From Sipunculus nudus (Eukaryota > Annelida > Sipuncula > Golfingiida > Sipunculidae): DNA of 64,000 bases. The notes beneath the pieces are model-generated. The model saw nothing but the letters and a program-made list of their open reading frames with translations. It searched no databases and was not told the DNA's origin. Location of the stretch: positions 81,682,142-81,746,141 of the forward strand of contig CM049306.1 in the NCBI GenBank assembly GCA_026874595.1. The letters are read 5' to 3'. Shown in pieces: positions 13,196 through 24,979 of the stretch. The translations under genes were made by a program, and so were the position numbers. Each line of letters starts with the position of its first letter. Position 1 is the stretch's first letter.

Positions 13196-13303
13196 ACTAT
13201 GATTGTAAATGCTCTCAATTACTACATCATTATAACAATTCTTGTCTTTATACTTCATATATCACCCTCCTTTGATTACAGAAGTCCAACACATTCAATC
13301 TTT

Positions 13304-13451
13304 CATCTGCAGCAGTCAATGAGGATTAGGGCTGAAAAGAGTACAAAACTTTGTCCAAACTTGTGTACTTGATAGGTCATCTGCAGCAGTCAATGAGGAT
13401 TAGGGCTGAAACGGGTTACAAAACTTTGTCCAAACTTGTGTACTTGATAGG
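13304..13451 (+). repeat. Direct tandem duplication, 74 bp period
   Basis: Two nearly identical copies starting CATCTGCAGCAGTCAATGAG and ending TGTACTTGATAGG. They differ by a few bases, so the duplication is recent. Confidence 0.85.
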
Positions 13452-14437
13452 CATTACTCTACTCAGGCTAGCTGGAGTACTAATTGACATGTTAACACTG
13501 TATGAAAAGTATGTATAAATCTGACTTTGTCAGGGCTTTAAAAAAATTCATGCAGCAAGGGAATAGTTGTAAAGAGAGTTGAAAATCACTACAAAGCATA
13601 TAACTCAAAAGGCTTTGCATAAATGCGATAATATATTCTATAAATAGACTATCACAGGTTTAAACCTGTATGATAAACATTAAATATAGGTGTGTTTGTT
13701 AATTTCTTGTATAATTCAGGTATGCAGGTACAAACAGAAGTATTCTAGTCCATATATTGACCTTGAGCACTCTGTATTACCTTGACTCAAGTTCTTGGGA
13801 AGTATTACCCCCCCCCCCCCCCAGTACCATTTGTAGCCCTAGTGAGGATATACAGACAAGATTACCAACTCCGAAGAATGACTAAAATGTCTGTATTCGA
13901 ATTTCAAGGGAGGAAAATCCACCAACCATACCACACAACTCAGGCTTTATGAAATATCTTTAATACGTCAAAAGTTTTTCTGTAAAATGTGGAAAAAACA
14001 TACATTTATACATCTTGTGTGACACCATTAGGTTCTCACATGAATGTACTTCAAAGTGGTTTATTTATTAAGTCTACTCAACATTTGCATTATCTTTACA
14101 CCTGTCTATACAGGAAAGACATAAAAAGCATCAATAAACCAGTTCTGCTGTTCAGCTTAATTTTCTAATTTCTCAGCACAATACATAAAAATAAATGTCA
14201 GTGATGTTCAACACATTTATGTTTCTAGGATTTTCTCGGGGAATTCACAAGTATTGCATTCCATGCCATGTTTTCACTGTCAGTACATGAAATGTGTCTC
14301 CTTTTTGTTTGGGAACCAATCAAACTCCCATATGTGCAGTGCACACTCAGATATCTTTAAACAACATAAGATGATATTTTTGTTGAACACATGATACGAC
14401 TGTCATTATGTAGTTTTGAGCTGCTTGTTCACTGGAC

Positions 14438-17400
14438 TCATGTCCCTGATCTCATTGGAGGGGACACCAGTATCACACCATCACCTCTCACAAACAACAT
14501 CGGGATGTTCCGCTTTGTGGACTGAAACAAACAAATCATTTATCAGAATATGGTATTAAAGAGTACAATTTAACAGTGATTTATACTTAGTTTTCTTCAC
14601 GCTGTGAAAAAATCATCAAGAAAATTTTAAACATTTGATACCAATTTTTATCAATATAAATCTTATCACTGAAAAGCATATGCAAGAATGAACAGAAGGA
14701 GCCTGATAAATTACAATGATGGATGAAATAAAATAAAAGACAAAATTGTACAAGTTCACTTATCAAAGTCAAACATACGTGCTGTCTCCTGTATAAAACT
14801 CCATTTTCAGGTACATTGAAATCATACTTGTTGCTAAACTAAGTCTTTAAGTAAGAGTACTAAATAGATATTGTTCAGTAACCTTAAAAGAACACATGCA
14901 AGACATCTCAATTAGTAGATGCTACATTAAATGTTCTAAAGGGGAACACACTGTGGAATGAAACTCTTCCTCAACCCCCCCCCCCCACCCCCTTTTCCCC
15001 AAATAATTAAAATCCAGACTTGAAAAGGAACATAAATCAGGAAAATAACATTACTTATTAATGCTATTTATGAGAAACAAGGGACCCATGGGTCACTGTG
15101 CTCAGCTGAAGTTGACCTTGAAGTTAAAAATCTAAAATGATATCAAATGGAGACAAAGTCTGAGAGGAACAGGTAATATAGGCCATGGTTGATTGATATG
15201 ATTGAAGATATTGTTGCAAATAATATTTTGTGATCTGACCATATTTCCTAATGTTCAAACAGAAGCATGTGGGCAGTTTGTGAATAAAAGATCTATACTA
15301 TTACAATACACATTGGTTGGCTTTTTGATAAGCCGCTGACAATTTAGCAGTTTACACATTTGTTCAGTTAGATCCTTTTTTTATTAAACTCATATTTTTT
15401 AAATTTTATAAAATGTGAACAGTTGCAATAAAGTTCCCAGTCCACAGCTCGAAGGACTTGATAGTGGGTGCAATATGGGGGGGTGGGGAGTGGGACGGGG
15501 GTGTTGATACAGATGAGAGTTACAACACCTCTGTACCTTTATATATTTTCTTTATTTAATCAATTATATGCAGTTGCAATAAAAAAATATTCATTATTAT
15601 TAGCTTTCTAAAAACAGGCAGATAAGATGGAAAAACAAAGCAAATTCCAATGCCACTGAGGCAGCCACTGAGGCAGGAAAATAAAAACGAATGTTTGCAT
15701 TAGATCCTCATTTTTTATAGCATCAACTTTTTTCAAGTTTATAAATTTTACTAAACATTAACAGTATAAAATTTATATCTGAATATTTAAGTTGATTCAC
15801 AATTCTAAATTGCATCAGAATCTATTATAGCTAATTTGGTCAGGTGAAATCAAACTATGCACACAGATGTTTTATTTTTTTTTTATAAAATACATTTTTT
15901 GAATTTGCAAAACAAAACATATCTGAAAACAACACTTGATTCAGAATTCACAATTCTAAACTGCACCTTTAATTATCCATGATTTAGCTCATATATTATC
16001 AAATTATGCCTACTGATGTATTTAAATATATTTTAATCAAATGAATTAAATGGAAATTAATTTCTAAAAAAAGGTACATTACCACAATTTGCCATCTTCT
16101 GGTTAACTCAAGAAATGTTTTGTACATTGGAGTGGAAAAAGATTTACAAATGAAGAAAATCAGCTCGAACAATAACAATTATTGTAATAAACTTGGTGGG
16201 GTAGGTGACATGAGAATAACTGTACATCTGTAACAGCAGGAATGCTGGACCAGAGTTGCATCATTAATAAGGTTACCCTGGCAGGGCTGTAGTAACAAGA
16301 AGTGGGCAGCCTGGAGATGCAAATGAATACAATAGAGCCTCTGAATAAAACTTCAATAACTAGCCTAATTTTTTAGCTTTAATTTTCAAATTTCAGAATT
16401 CAACAGATTAATTACTTATGTATACCTTCTGTGAAAATTAAATCAAATGTGCTTGCAGGAAAAACCTGCCATGGTCAAAGTTGGACCAAATGTAAGGTAC
16501 TGATTTTATATTAATGCTAATAACTTAAACAAGGGACCTATGGGTCACGGCGCTCAGCTGTTATATATGATAAAAAAATATGATTTAGAAATGAGGCACA
16601 TGCTGGTTTTATGTGGTAATAAAAATAAGCTGTATTATGAGTTGTTTCAAATTTCACACATTTAAATAATGATCATAAGTACCTGGTTTTATGGCTTTTA
16701 TTTATATTTAAAAAAAAATGTAATATATTCATTTTTGACTAATTTCACATCAATGTACTAACTATAGACACAGTAGGAATCTAGATAATAATATTATCAA
16801 CTGCATCTTTGTCTATCATTAATTTCCTTCATATGATCCCCAATCATTAGTAATGAATAATATGATTTACTTTTTTATCATTAAAATTGAACTGAAAAAT
16901 ACCATAGGTGACTGCATGGTGTTATTTGAAATACATGACATTCTATCCATCGATACAAGATTCTTATATCATCGGTAACTGCAAGTTAATTTCCTGTTAT
17001 TATCAACTAACAAATTCCTTTTCTATTTTTCTTTAATTTGTTATTAAAAACCAATAAAAAATTATTAATTTATTGTTTATTGTTATGTTGTCGGTTAAAA
17101 CTACTAGATGAGTTGGGTTGGACACCTGGATCAACTGTGGCTGGCCATTATATAATAAGCTGCCTGGACCCCCAGTTTATGCCTCACCTCAAACATGCAT
17201 AATTTGCTGAAAAGTCAACATACAGGTGACTCAAGAGGTGCTACAGAGAGCCAAGGTCTGACATGGTCTCATAAAAACATTAATAAAAGCTACAATTTTT
17301 GGCCAATTTCTTTCAGCTTTTTAAACTAAAAAGCTGAAATCTTTATGTGTGCATGATATGAAAATTATATCAACAGTGCTCACAGGAAACAAACATGCCA

Positions 17401-18976
17401 TGGTCAAAGTTGGGCAAAATTTAAGGTACTAATTTTATATTTATACTAATAACTTATAAAATTTGAAAAATTCAGAACTAATTTTGGGTATTCAATTGAA
17501 TCTTGACTAAATAATGTTACATCCCTGACAAAAAATCTCTAGCTTCAGCAATCCTTTTGTTAAGTGAATAAATATATTTCTTGATTTTTTACAAAGTGCA
17601 TTATGTTTGGGCCCATAACTTAAAACAATTACGCAATACTGACATCATTTCTGGCATGTGCATAGAGAATGTATAGAAAAATATGTATATTATATATGAT
17701 TAAAGTCAGATCAGTGGTTTTGATATTAGGCAGTCTTGAAGTGTAACAATGGGTTTTTAATGGAAAAATGAAGGTTTTCATTAATATCTCAAAGGTATTA
17801 AGTCCTAGAGACCAAATTCTTGGCGAGGTAGGGGATTTTTGAGACATCTAATTGCATGCCAAATTTTAGGAACTGAGAGCTGAAGCTGGGGAGCTGAGCA
17901 CTTGCAAACTGCATGACACTAGCTTGATGTAAACAATATGTTACATGGTGCTTGAAAACTTGAATAAAATCTACAGGTTTTTGATCAACTGGTTTCAAAT
18001 TTTTGGTGTTTACAGACAAAATGCTAAAAAAATCATGATGTGAAAATTAAATCCACAGTACTTACAGGAAAAAATGTGCCATGGTCAAAGTTGGGCAAAA
18101 TTTAAGGTACCAATTTTTTATTTTTGTTAATATTTTAAAAAATTTAAAAGATTTTGATCTAATTTTGGGTATACAATTTAATTTTGATTAATTAAAGTTA
18201 TATTACTGGAAAAAAGTTTTTAGCTTTAACATATTTTGTGTTAAGTGATCAAATATCTTTCCTGATTTTTTACACAATGCTACTGTTGACATTTCAGTAG
18301 TTTACACATTTGTTCAATTGAATCTTTTTTTTTGTATAATATATATTATTAAATATATGTTTTTTTTATGAAATGTATACAGTTGAAATATAACTAATTA
18401 ACAACATAAAACATGGCAAACAAAGCCTATCTCAAATTCTGCTGATGCAGGAAAATAATGAACAAATGTTTGTAATAAATCCTCATTTTTTTATCACATC
18501 AATTTTTTTTTTAATTTAAGTTTATATTTCTATACATTTTCAATATAACATATATATCTGAATATAAAAGTTGATTCATAATTCTCAATTGCACCATCAT
18601 AAATCTCAATCTTGTCAGATAATACCACATCATGCATACAAATGTTTATTTATTTTTTACCACAAAAATATATCTTTTAAATCTGCAAAACAATAAATAT
18701 CTAAAAAAAATACTTGATTTAGATTTCACAATTTTTAATTGTGTCTTTATTTATCCATAATGTGCTTCATATTTTATCATAATTTAAGCATACTGATGGG
18801 TTCCATTATGATTGGTAAAATCATTTTAAAAAAAATGATTTCTTTAAAAATGCTACATTACACAACATTGCATCTTCTAGATTACACCTTGAATTACTTT
18901 TTCAAGGAAAGTTTTTGCATATACAGCATTACAATTAAGGAGATACAGTGAACACTTGGTGGGTTGGGTTTGCTTG

Positions 18977-19009
<33 letters not shown>

Positions 19010-22000
19010 GATTGGGGTGGTGATATGAGAATAACTGTACACCTGTCACAGCAGGGGATCTCCCCCAGTGACTGTAACAAATCAGAAACCCTGGCATAGC
19101 TGACTTCCAGTGACCTGGAGTGGGACCCTGCATCTGTAATCTGTAATCAAAGCAAATGACTACAATAGAGCCTCAAGAAAATAATCAATAACTAGCTTAA
19201 TTTTCAAGCTTTAACTTCCAAATTTTAGATTTAAACAAATTAAATATTTATGTTTACATGCTGTGAAAATTAAATCAATGGTACTTACAGGAAAAAAACG
19301 TGCCATGGTCAAAGTTGGGCAAAATTTAAGGTACTGATTTTATTTTTATGCTAATTACTTAAAAAATTTACAAAATTCAGATCTAATTTTGGGTAAACAA
19401 TTGAATCTTAATTAAACATAGTTATATACTTGGGAAAATAGACTCTAGTTTCAAAATTTTTCATGTTAAGTGAGTAAATATTTTTCCTGATTTTTTACAA
19501 AGTCCATTATGTTTGGGCCCATAACTTAAAGAATTTATACTTAACAGACTTAATTTCTGGCATGTACATAGGAACTATATAGAAGAATATTTATGGTAAA
19601 TATGAGGAAAAACAGATGAGTGGTTTTGATATTAGGCAGTCCTGAAGTGTGAAAATAGGATTTTAATAAAAAATTGAGGTTTTTCCTTAATTTCTCAAAG
19701 GAACGAAGTCGCAAAGACCCAGTTTTCAGCTTGGTAAGAGATCTTGGGGACATCTAACATTATGCTGAATTTTGGATTCCTAGGTCTTACGGTTTCAAAA
19801 CGTGCCACATCTACGGACGGACGGACGGACGGACGGACGGACGGACGGACGGACAGACGGACGGACGACGGACAATGGACCACGACTATAGCTCAGATGA
19901 CTTATAGTCAGCTGAGCTAAAAATTAATAAAAATTCAGACTTATTTTGGGTATACAAGTGAACCTTGATTAAATAAATTTATATACCTGAAAAAAGTATC
20001 TAGCTTCAACATTGATTTATCATGTTAAGTGAGTAAATCTTTCCAGCTTTTTTTACAAAGTGCATTATATTTGGCCCTACAACTTTTACAAACTAAGTAA
20101 TACTGACTTAATTTATGACAAGTACATAGAAACTATATAGGGGAATATTTATGGTAAATATGAAGACAAACAGATGAGTAGTTCTGATATTAGGCAGTCC
20201 TGAAGTGTGTTAATAGGTTTTTAAAGGAAAATTGAGGTTTTTCAAAGTCGCAGGGACCCAATTTTCAGTTTGGTAGATCTTGGGGACATCTAACAGTATC
20301 CCAAATTTTGGATTCGTAGGTCTTATGGTTTCAAAACATGCCAGTCTAACGAACGGATGGACGGATGAAGGACAATGGACCGCGACTATAGCTCAGATAC
20401 CTTATAGTCAGCTGAGCTAAAAATGAAACCAATTGTTCTCCAGTTGTTACTAAGACATTTTGATCATTACTTATGCTGACCTTGTATATTTCCTCAAAGG
20501 TTTCTTCATCTATTTCCATGGTAGTGACAGTCTCCTCCACATCTCCCAAGATCATATTCAAGTGCTGGTCATACGCCTGCAACAGCAACAGTACAGGTAA
20601 CTGAGGAGACTGGGAATACAACATCTATGGTAGGTTATAATCATGTCTTTAATTAGAGAAATGAAAATTTACAATTAAAAATTGTTAAAGTTTTCCAAGA
20701 TTACTGAAATTACCAAGTTAACAATTCACAGTCCAGTCATATATTTAAATACCATGTGGGTAATAAATGCAACTTTTTCTTGGAAAATAAAACCACTCAG
20801 GACTGTAAAGCTGTTTATTAAATAAACCCTAAGAAAAAAGGGTACCATAACACAGGTTTGAATTCAACAGAAGCTTAATTTTATGCTTACTATGGGCCAA
20901 TAAGAATGATGAATACCTTTTAAGTGTAATACTGGTGCACTGAATAATTTTTTTAAAGATGCATATAAGAAAATTCATGAAAAATCTGCCTTGACTCTTG
21001 AGACTTACATGTAACCTTCCCCTTAGTTCTCTGTCATTGCGCATCTTCACATATATCCTCTCATCTAAACTCAGCCGGATCAGATCCAAAGGCTCCTCAA
21101 CTGTGTTTACTGGCACTGTCTGCAAATCAAGTGTGTGAAAATCTGTCACCCAATTGCATAGAAACTTGCTGTAACTTTTTTGAATTCCTAAATATTTTCT
21201 TGTTTATGCATTCCCTAAACTTAAAGCAGTCATTAAGAGTTTGCCATGTTTTATATTAGAACTCTTTGATGCTAACCTTAATACTTTATATATATTTGTG
21301 TCACATGGCTTTTTATCTCATCATAGGATTTTATTTCTTTATCAGCTTTAGTGTCAAATTGTGTAATAATATTTAAGTTTAAGAGAATAATGGTCATATT
21401 TCAATTGGCTAATGCTGGATTACACTATACATATTGTAACAGTTCTGAAAAACAGTGTATACTGATACTGATAAACATTCCCCAAGAGTGATATTTGTTA
21501 CAAGTAAATCTTACTGATATCATAAAAAAGTTGCTGAAATGTTTTCAAACAAAAATCTGGTTTTAAATGCAACATTCCATCTCTGAAATTGTTATTTCTG
21601 CCACAAAAGCACACCATTATTTTCTGCAAGATAATGAAAAGGTACAGGGACATATAAGCCGCTGCTGATATAGGCCACCGCCCCAAAATGGCCTATGTCG
21701 GCTACCAATGCCTGGCAGCAGGTGATTTTGACTGCCTGCTCAAATCAGCCACAGTCATGGTGTGAATTGGAGAACGTAATTTTAGCTGCCAGACCCCTCA
21801 TTACTAATACTAGTGCATTAAACTGTAAGTAAAAACTACCAATTTTTGGCTCTGTTTGCCGATATCAACAGCGGCTGATATATCCTTAAACCGTACTTAT
21901 TAAATAATAGGTCAAAATCTGCACCCTCTATGTTCCCTCTCTATCAATCTCTTATGAAACTGACTTTTATCGTAGAGATGTATCCATTGCTAGAAAAACG

Positions 22001-24449
22001 GATGTATACCAGCCCAGTGAGGAGTGTCCAGCACCAATATAGGTACAGTCAGAGCCTTGTGAACACACCCAGGGTGTCAGGCCAGTCTTCTGAGCCTGTG
22101 GCCTATGCACACAGGTTGCTGGGCCAGCAAGCTGTCAGTTAAAAGGAAATGTAATAACATGGGCACTGGGCACTCCTCATTGTGCTGGTATCCCGTTTTC
22201 TGGCAATAGATACATGGCTGCGATAAAATAGTCTTCATGTCACAAGAGGTCAATGGAGAGGGAACAGTGAGGAAGCAAAATTTTACCTATTTATAGTATT
22301 ATTTAATAAGAGTACTAAACTGGTGAAAATTTATAAGCTTTTGCGACAGTTCCAGACCCGGACACCACTCATTCAGGATTAAGTTCTGACACTTCCTAAA
22401 AGCATATGCACTGACACTGCCAGACACATCCAAGGGAGATATTTCTCCGGCACTGACTGACGGACCTCCCAGAACATTTGCTATTGTTCAGGCATTTAAC
22501 TGATAAATATAAATTTTATTTAATTGTAGCACTTTATGTTGGACTTTCTGGGAGAATACACATTGAACCAGAGATCTGCAAAGTTACCAAAGAATTTTCA
22601 TAAAATATGACAGAAGCCAACTGCTTGATTTTAAATTGAGCATGACCTAAGCAAGTTTGAATATATATGCTCACTAACTAATTTTTAAACAAAAGACCTT
22701 TTATAAATATATGTTTATTTTTTAAAGGTATGAGACAAAGTCCATATATGATTTTTAATGAAAATATAACCAGGCCAACTCCTTGTTTAGCATGTTAAAA
22801 AATTAATGAAAAGTGATTAATATAATGGGCTTGATTGATAATTTTCTATTTTCATGTAGGCCTATAATAGGCTATAATTTTAAAGTTTATCCATAAATTG
22901 CACAGAGTTTTACTCATTATGCCGATGTCTGATGTATGTACTTATAGCTCCTCACTCTTTTACAGTGATACTCAGCACTCGAAATGACTGGTATCGCATC
23001 GCAATTTGCGACACAAAATAGATGGGGTGCAAACCAATTTCCCTTTCGTATAGCTCCGTCTGTGAATCAATTAAAATGCATGTCTGGCCTTTTGAGGTAA
23101 ACGATTTCTGGGCCCCCTGCATGGTGAAATGCAGCGTAAACAGAACAGTAAACATGCATATCAGAAATGCAAGCGTGTGACAAGACCGCCGGGTTCGGTT
23201 AATGCTTATGTGAGCGAGCTTCATTGAACAATGTATATATAACGTAACACGTGCTTGCAGCATAATTTTCCCGAAAAGCTTATCCTACTAACACCTGTGA
23301 CACCTGACCCACACACCCATTGGTTGACATTGCTTAGACGTCATTTGACCAATGCGTTTATTGGTTGACCTCAACTTTATTTGAATACACATAATCTGAC
23401 CTCCGACCCCCGCTGGTGCTACTGTTGCACTGCTGTTTTTTTTACACTGCACTGACAAAATGGTCCAGCTTCGGTGGACTTGACCTGCTATAAAGCGTTC
23501 ACCAATGTGAATCAGAAAGGAAACTATCTGTAATTATTTTAGCAAAACTATCCACGTTCATTAAATGGGCCGTATGCACTTAGAATGTGCCTTTGTTTTA
23601 TTGTTTTATCAAAAACATAACCAAGTCTATCAAAGTGCCGGCGGGTGGCGATGTCGGCCTTTCACATCGTCAGTGACAATTCAACGTTACAAGTAAATTC
23701 CCGATAACGCTCAAATGTGGTGAAAATAAAATTAAATATTGTATTCTTATGTCCCTATATTATTATCTGATCCGCTTTCCCAGGCATTTCTTCTGTCATG
23801 GTGATTGTAGATTATCTAAGAAATACCAGACCGCGCAGTGGGAATGGGGAATCCCCATGGAAAAGTCCCGCTCAACAAAAAGGCTTGTTTGGTGCTATAT
23901 TTGGTCATAAAAAACTTGTCATATCAATAGACCTCTCAAATGAACTTGTCATGTTTCTATAAAACATGCAGACAAAGTGACGCAGATGCAATGTTACAGA
24001 ATGTAGTACACAGTGTTGTTAAAGGACCTTCACAACTGTTGTGGACAGCACATTTATTAAACGCTTTGGTAGCAATGCAGATATTTATATACAAGGACTG
24101 GGATAATGATATAATTTTTGTAATTTCTTTGATTTATTATTTATTTGATTAAATTTGATATCGTTTGTGTTTATTGCTCTTAACAGCTCATATGTTAGTT
24201 TTTATCATGCTCAGTTGTAACTTTCTCTATAAATGACAGTAATAACTTAAAGTATCGTGCCTTTTTACTTGAATCTTTCCTTACAGGTATATATAATATT
24301 TAAAGTCTTCAGTTGAGCAATTACTTAACAATCATGAGGTGATCATATTTACATTTTAATTTTGAATATCTATTACTTGTATAGGTATGATTTGCCCATT
24401 ATTAAATATATATAAATTTACCATTTTTGTGACTGAATCATTTATACTG

Positions 24450-24516
<67 letters not shown>

Positions 24517-24979
24517 GGGTATTCATATTACCAAATAGTGTGCATGACAACATTTCAACACTTTATTTAAATCAAAACTGATAAATACAAAAATTGCAAA
24601 TCAAAATACAATAATTGCTAATCAAAATAAAATTTGATTAGCAATTCTGCTACACATCATTTTCTCAACAATTCGAGCACTGATACTGCAATCATAACCA
24701 ATACATCGCAGACCAGCCGTCTTCAAGTTGCTACAACATCAAAGCTTAAAGGAAGACACCCAAAGCGTTGGTTGGTCGTTCCGTTTACTCTATTATCGCT
24801 CAAGATGAATACGCGTGGGTTAACATGGAAAACCATTCGCTACCTTTTAATGAAACTTAACAACAGGATGACATGCCTTTGAACATGACAAACGCGGACA
24901 GATATGCAATAAATACACTGAACAAAGCACAAACAGAAAGAAATTTAAGCAGATTTACCTGCTCGCTGTCATCCGCCAT
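14438..24979 (-). CDS. LSM3: LSM3, U6 snRNA-associated Sm-like protein
   Basis: Complete four-exon gene on the minus strand: 24959-24979 (MADDSEQ), 21009-21119, 20481-20576 and 14438-14521, encoding 103 residues. All introns are GT-AG and all junctions fall between codons. The Sm1 motif spans exons 2-3 ([15 protein letters not shown], then [16 protein letters not shown]); the Sm2 motif [13 protein letters not shown] is in exon 4. From memory of the family, the human protein is 102 residues and nearly collinear, with differences mainly at the two termini. Lsm3 is a subunit of the cytoplasmic Lsm1-7 ring (mRNA decapping and decay) and the nuclear Lsm2-8 ring (U6 snRNA 3' end binding). Intron 3 is 5.9 kb and filled with P1-type repeats; intron 1 is 3.8 kb and holds two inverted-repeat elements. 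No disabling change is seen. Confidence 0.96.
15070..16524 (+). repeat. P1 tandem-core element, copy 2 (3' end missing)
   Basis: Starts with GGGACCCATGGGTCACTGTGC. It includes one core-like block ('CCATGGTCAAAGTTGG' at 16469) and is interrupted by the start of the next P1 copy at about 16525. It lies inside LSM3 intron 3. The ACGG tract and 3' end are absent. Confidence 0.5.
16525..19925 (+). repeat. P1 tandem-core element, copy 3 (multi-core, complete 3' end)
   Basis: Starts AACAAGGGACCTATGGGTCA. 'CCATGGTCAAAGTTGGGCAA' recurs at about 17398, 18078 and 19302, marking three cores. It ends with a long ACGG tetranucleotide array (19814-19868) and 'GACTTATAGTCAGCTGAGC'. A 31-base G run interrupts it. 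It lies within LSM3 intron 3, in opposite orientation to the gene. Confidence 0.6.
18978..19008 (+). repeat. Poly-G run, 31 bases
   Basis: Uninterrupted G run inside LSM3 intron 3. On the transcribed strand it reads as poly-C. A run this long is prone to G-quadruplex formation and to length errors in sequencing. Confidence 0.95.
19926..20425 (+). repeat. P1 element 3' fragment abutting copy 3
   Basis: Repeats the 3' half of P1 ('GATATTAGGCAGTCCTGAAG', 'GACAATGGACCGCGACTATA', 'TATAGTCAGCTGAGCTAAAA') directly after the end of copy 3. Its ACGG tract has decayed to a single ACGGATGG-like stretch. It is either an older insertion or an extra 3' module. Confidence 0.55.
21640..21892. mobile_element. 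Short TIR element (MITE) in LSM3 intron 1
   Basis: Left end GGACATATAAGCCGCTGCTG and the reverse complement of the right end, GGATATATCAGCCGCTGTTG, form a terminal inverted repeat. The interior is unique-looking and non-coding. It abuts the fold-back element to its right. No target-site duplication could be fixed. Confidence 0.5.
21893..22315. repeat. Fold-back inverted repeat, arms about 160 bp
   Basis: The left arm (21893-22052) and right arm (22146-22315) are imperfect reverse complements: GTACTTATTAAATAATA faces TATTATTTAATAAGAGTAC, and 'TGAGGAGTGTCCAGCACC' pairs with 'GGCACTGGGCACTCCTCA'. The loop is about 90 bases and contains its own short palindromes. It would form a long stem in the LSM3 pre-mRNA. 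Confidence 0.7.
22952..23263 (-). CDS. Possible exon of an unidentified gene nested in LSM3 intron 1
   Basis: An open minus-strand frame of about 103 codons, less AT-rich than its surroundings. From a second in-frame Met it reads as a basic N-terminus ([14 protein letters not shown]), a hydrophobic segment ([16 protein letters not shown]), then a soluble-looking stretch. That is the shape of a signal-anchor first exon of a type II membrane protein. A GT after 'GAGTATCACT' could serve as donor. No downstream exon was identified and no family recognised, so this may be chance. Confidence 0.2.
   Translation of the reverse strand: MLQARVTLYIHCSMKLAHISINRTRRSCHTLAFLICMFTVLFTLHFTMQGAQKSFTSKGQTCILIDSQTELYEREIGLHPIYFVSQIAMRYQSFRVLSITVKE
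24451..24514. repeat. (TA)n microsatellite
   Basis: About 32 uninterrupted TA units in LSM3 intron 1, near exon 1. Confidence 0.95.

Larger units (their letters stand above)
12233..14437. other. Intergenic stretch downstream of LSM3, with several short repeats
   Basis: Contains the hairpin at 12746-12842, a roughly 42 bp minisatellite at 13003-13195, a two-copy 74 bp tandem duplication at 13304-13451 and a C-run at 13809-13822. An open minus-strand frame over 12237-12535 has no recognisable domain. TTTATTTATT at 14060-14069 is AATAAA on the minus strand, about 370 bases past the LSM3 stop, and is a candidate poly(A) signal for it. Confidence 0.5.

Noticed and set aside
24356-24581. Open frames coding Tyr-Ile repeats
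   Set aside because: They are translations of the (TA)n microsatellite; the same applies at 34515-34748.
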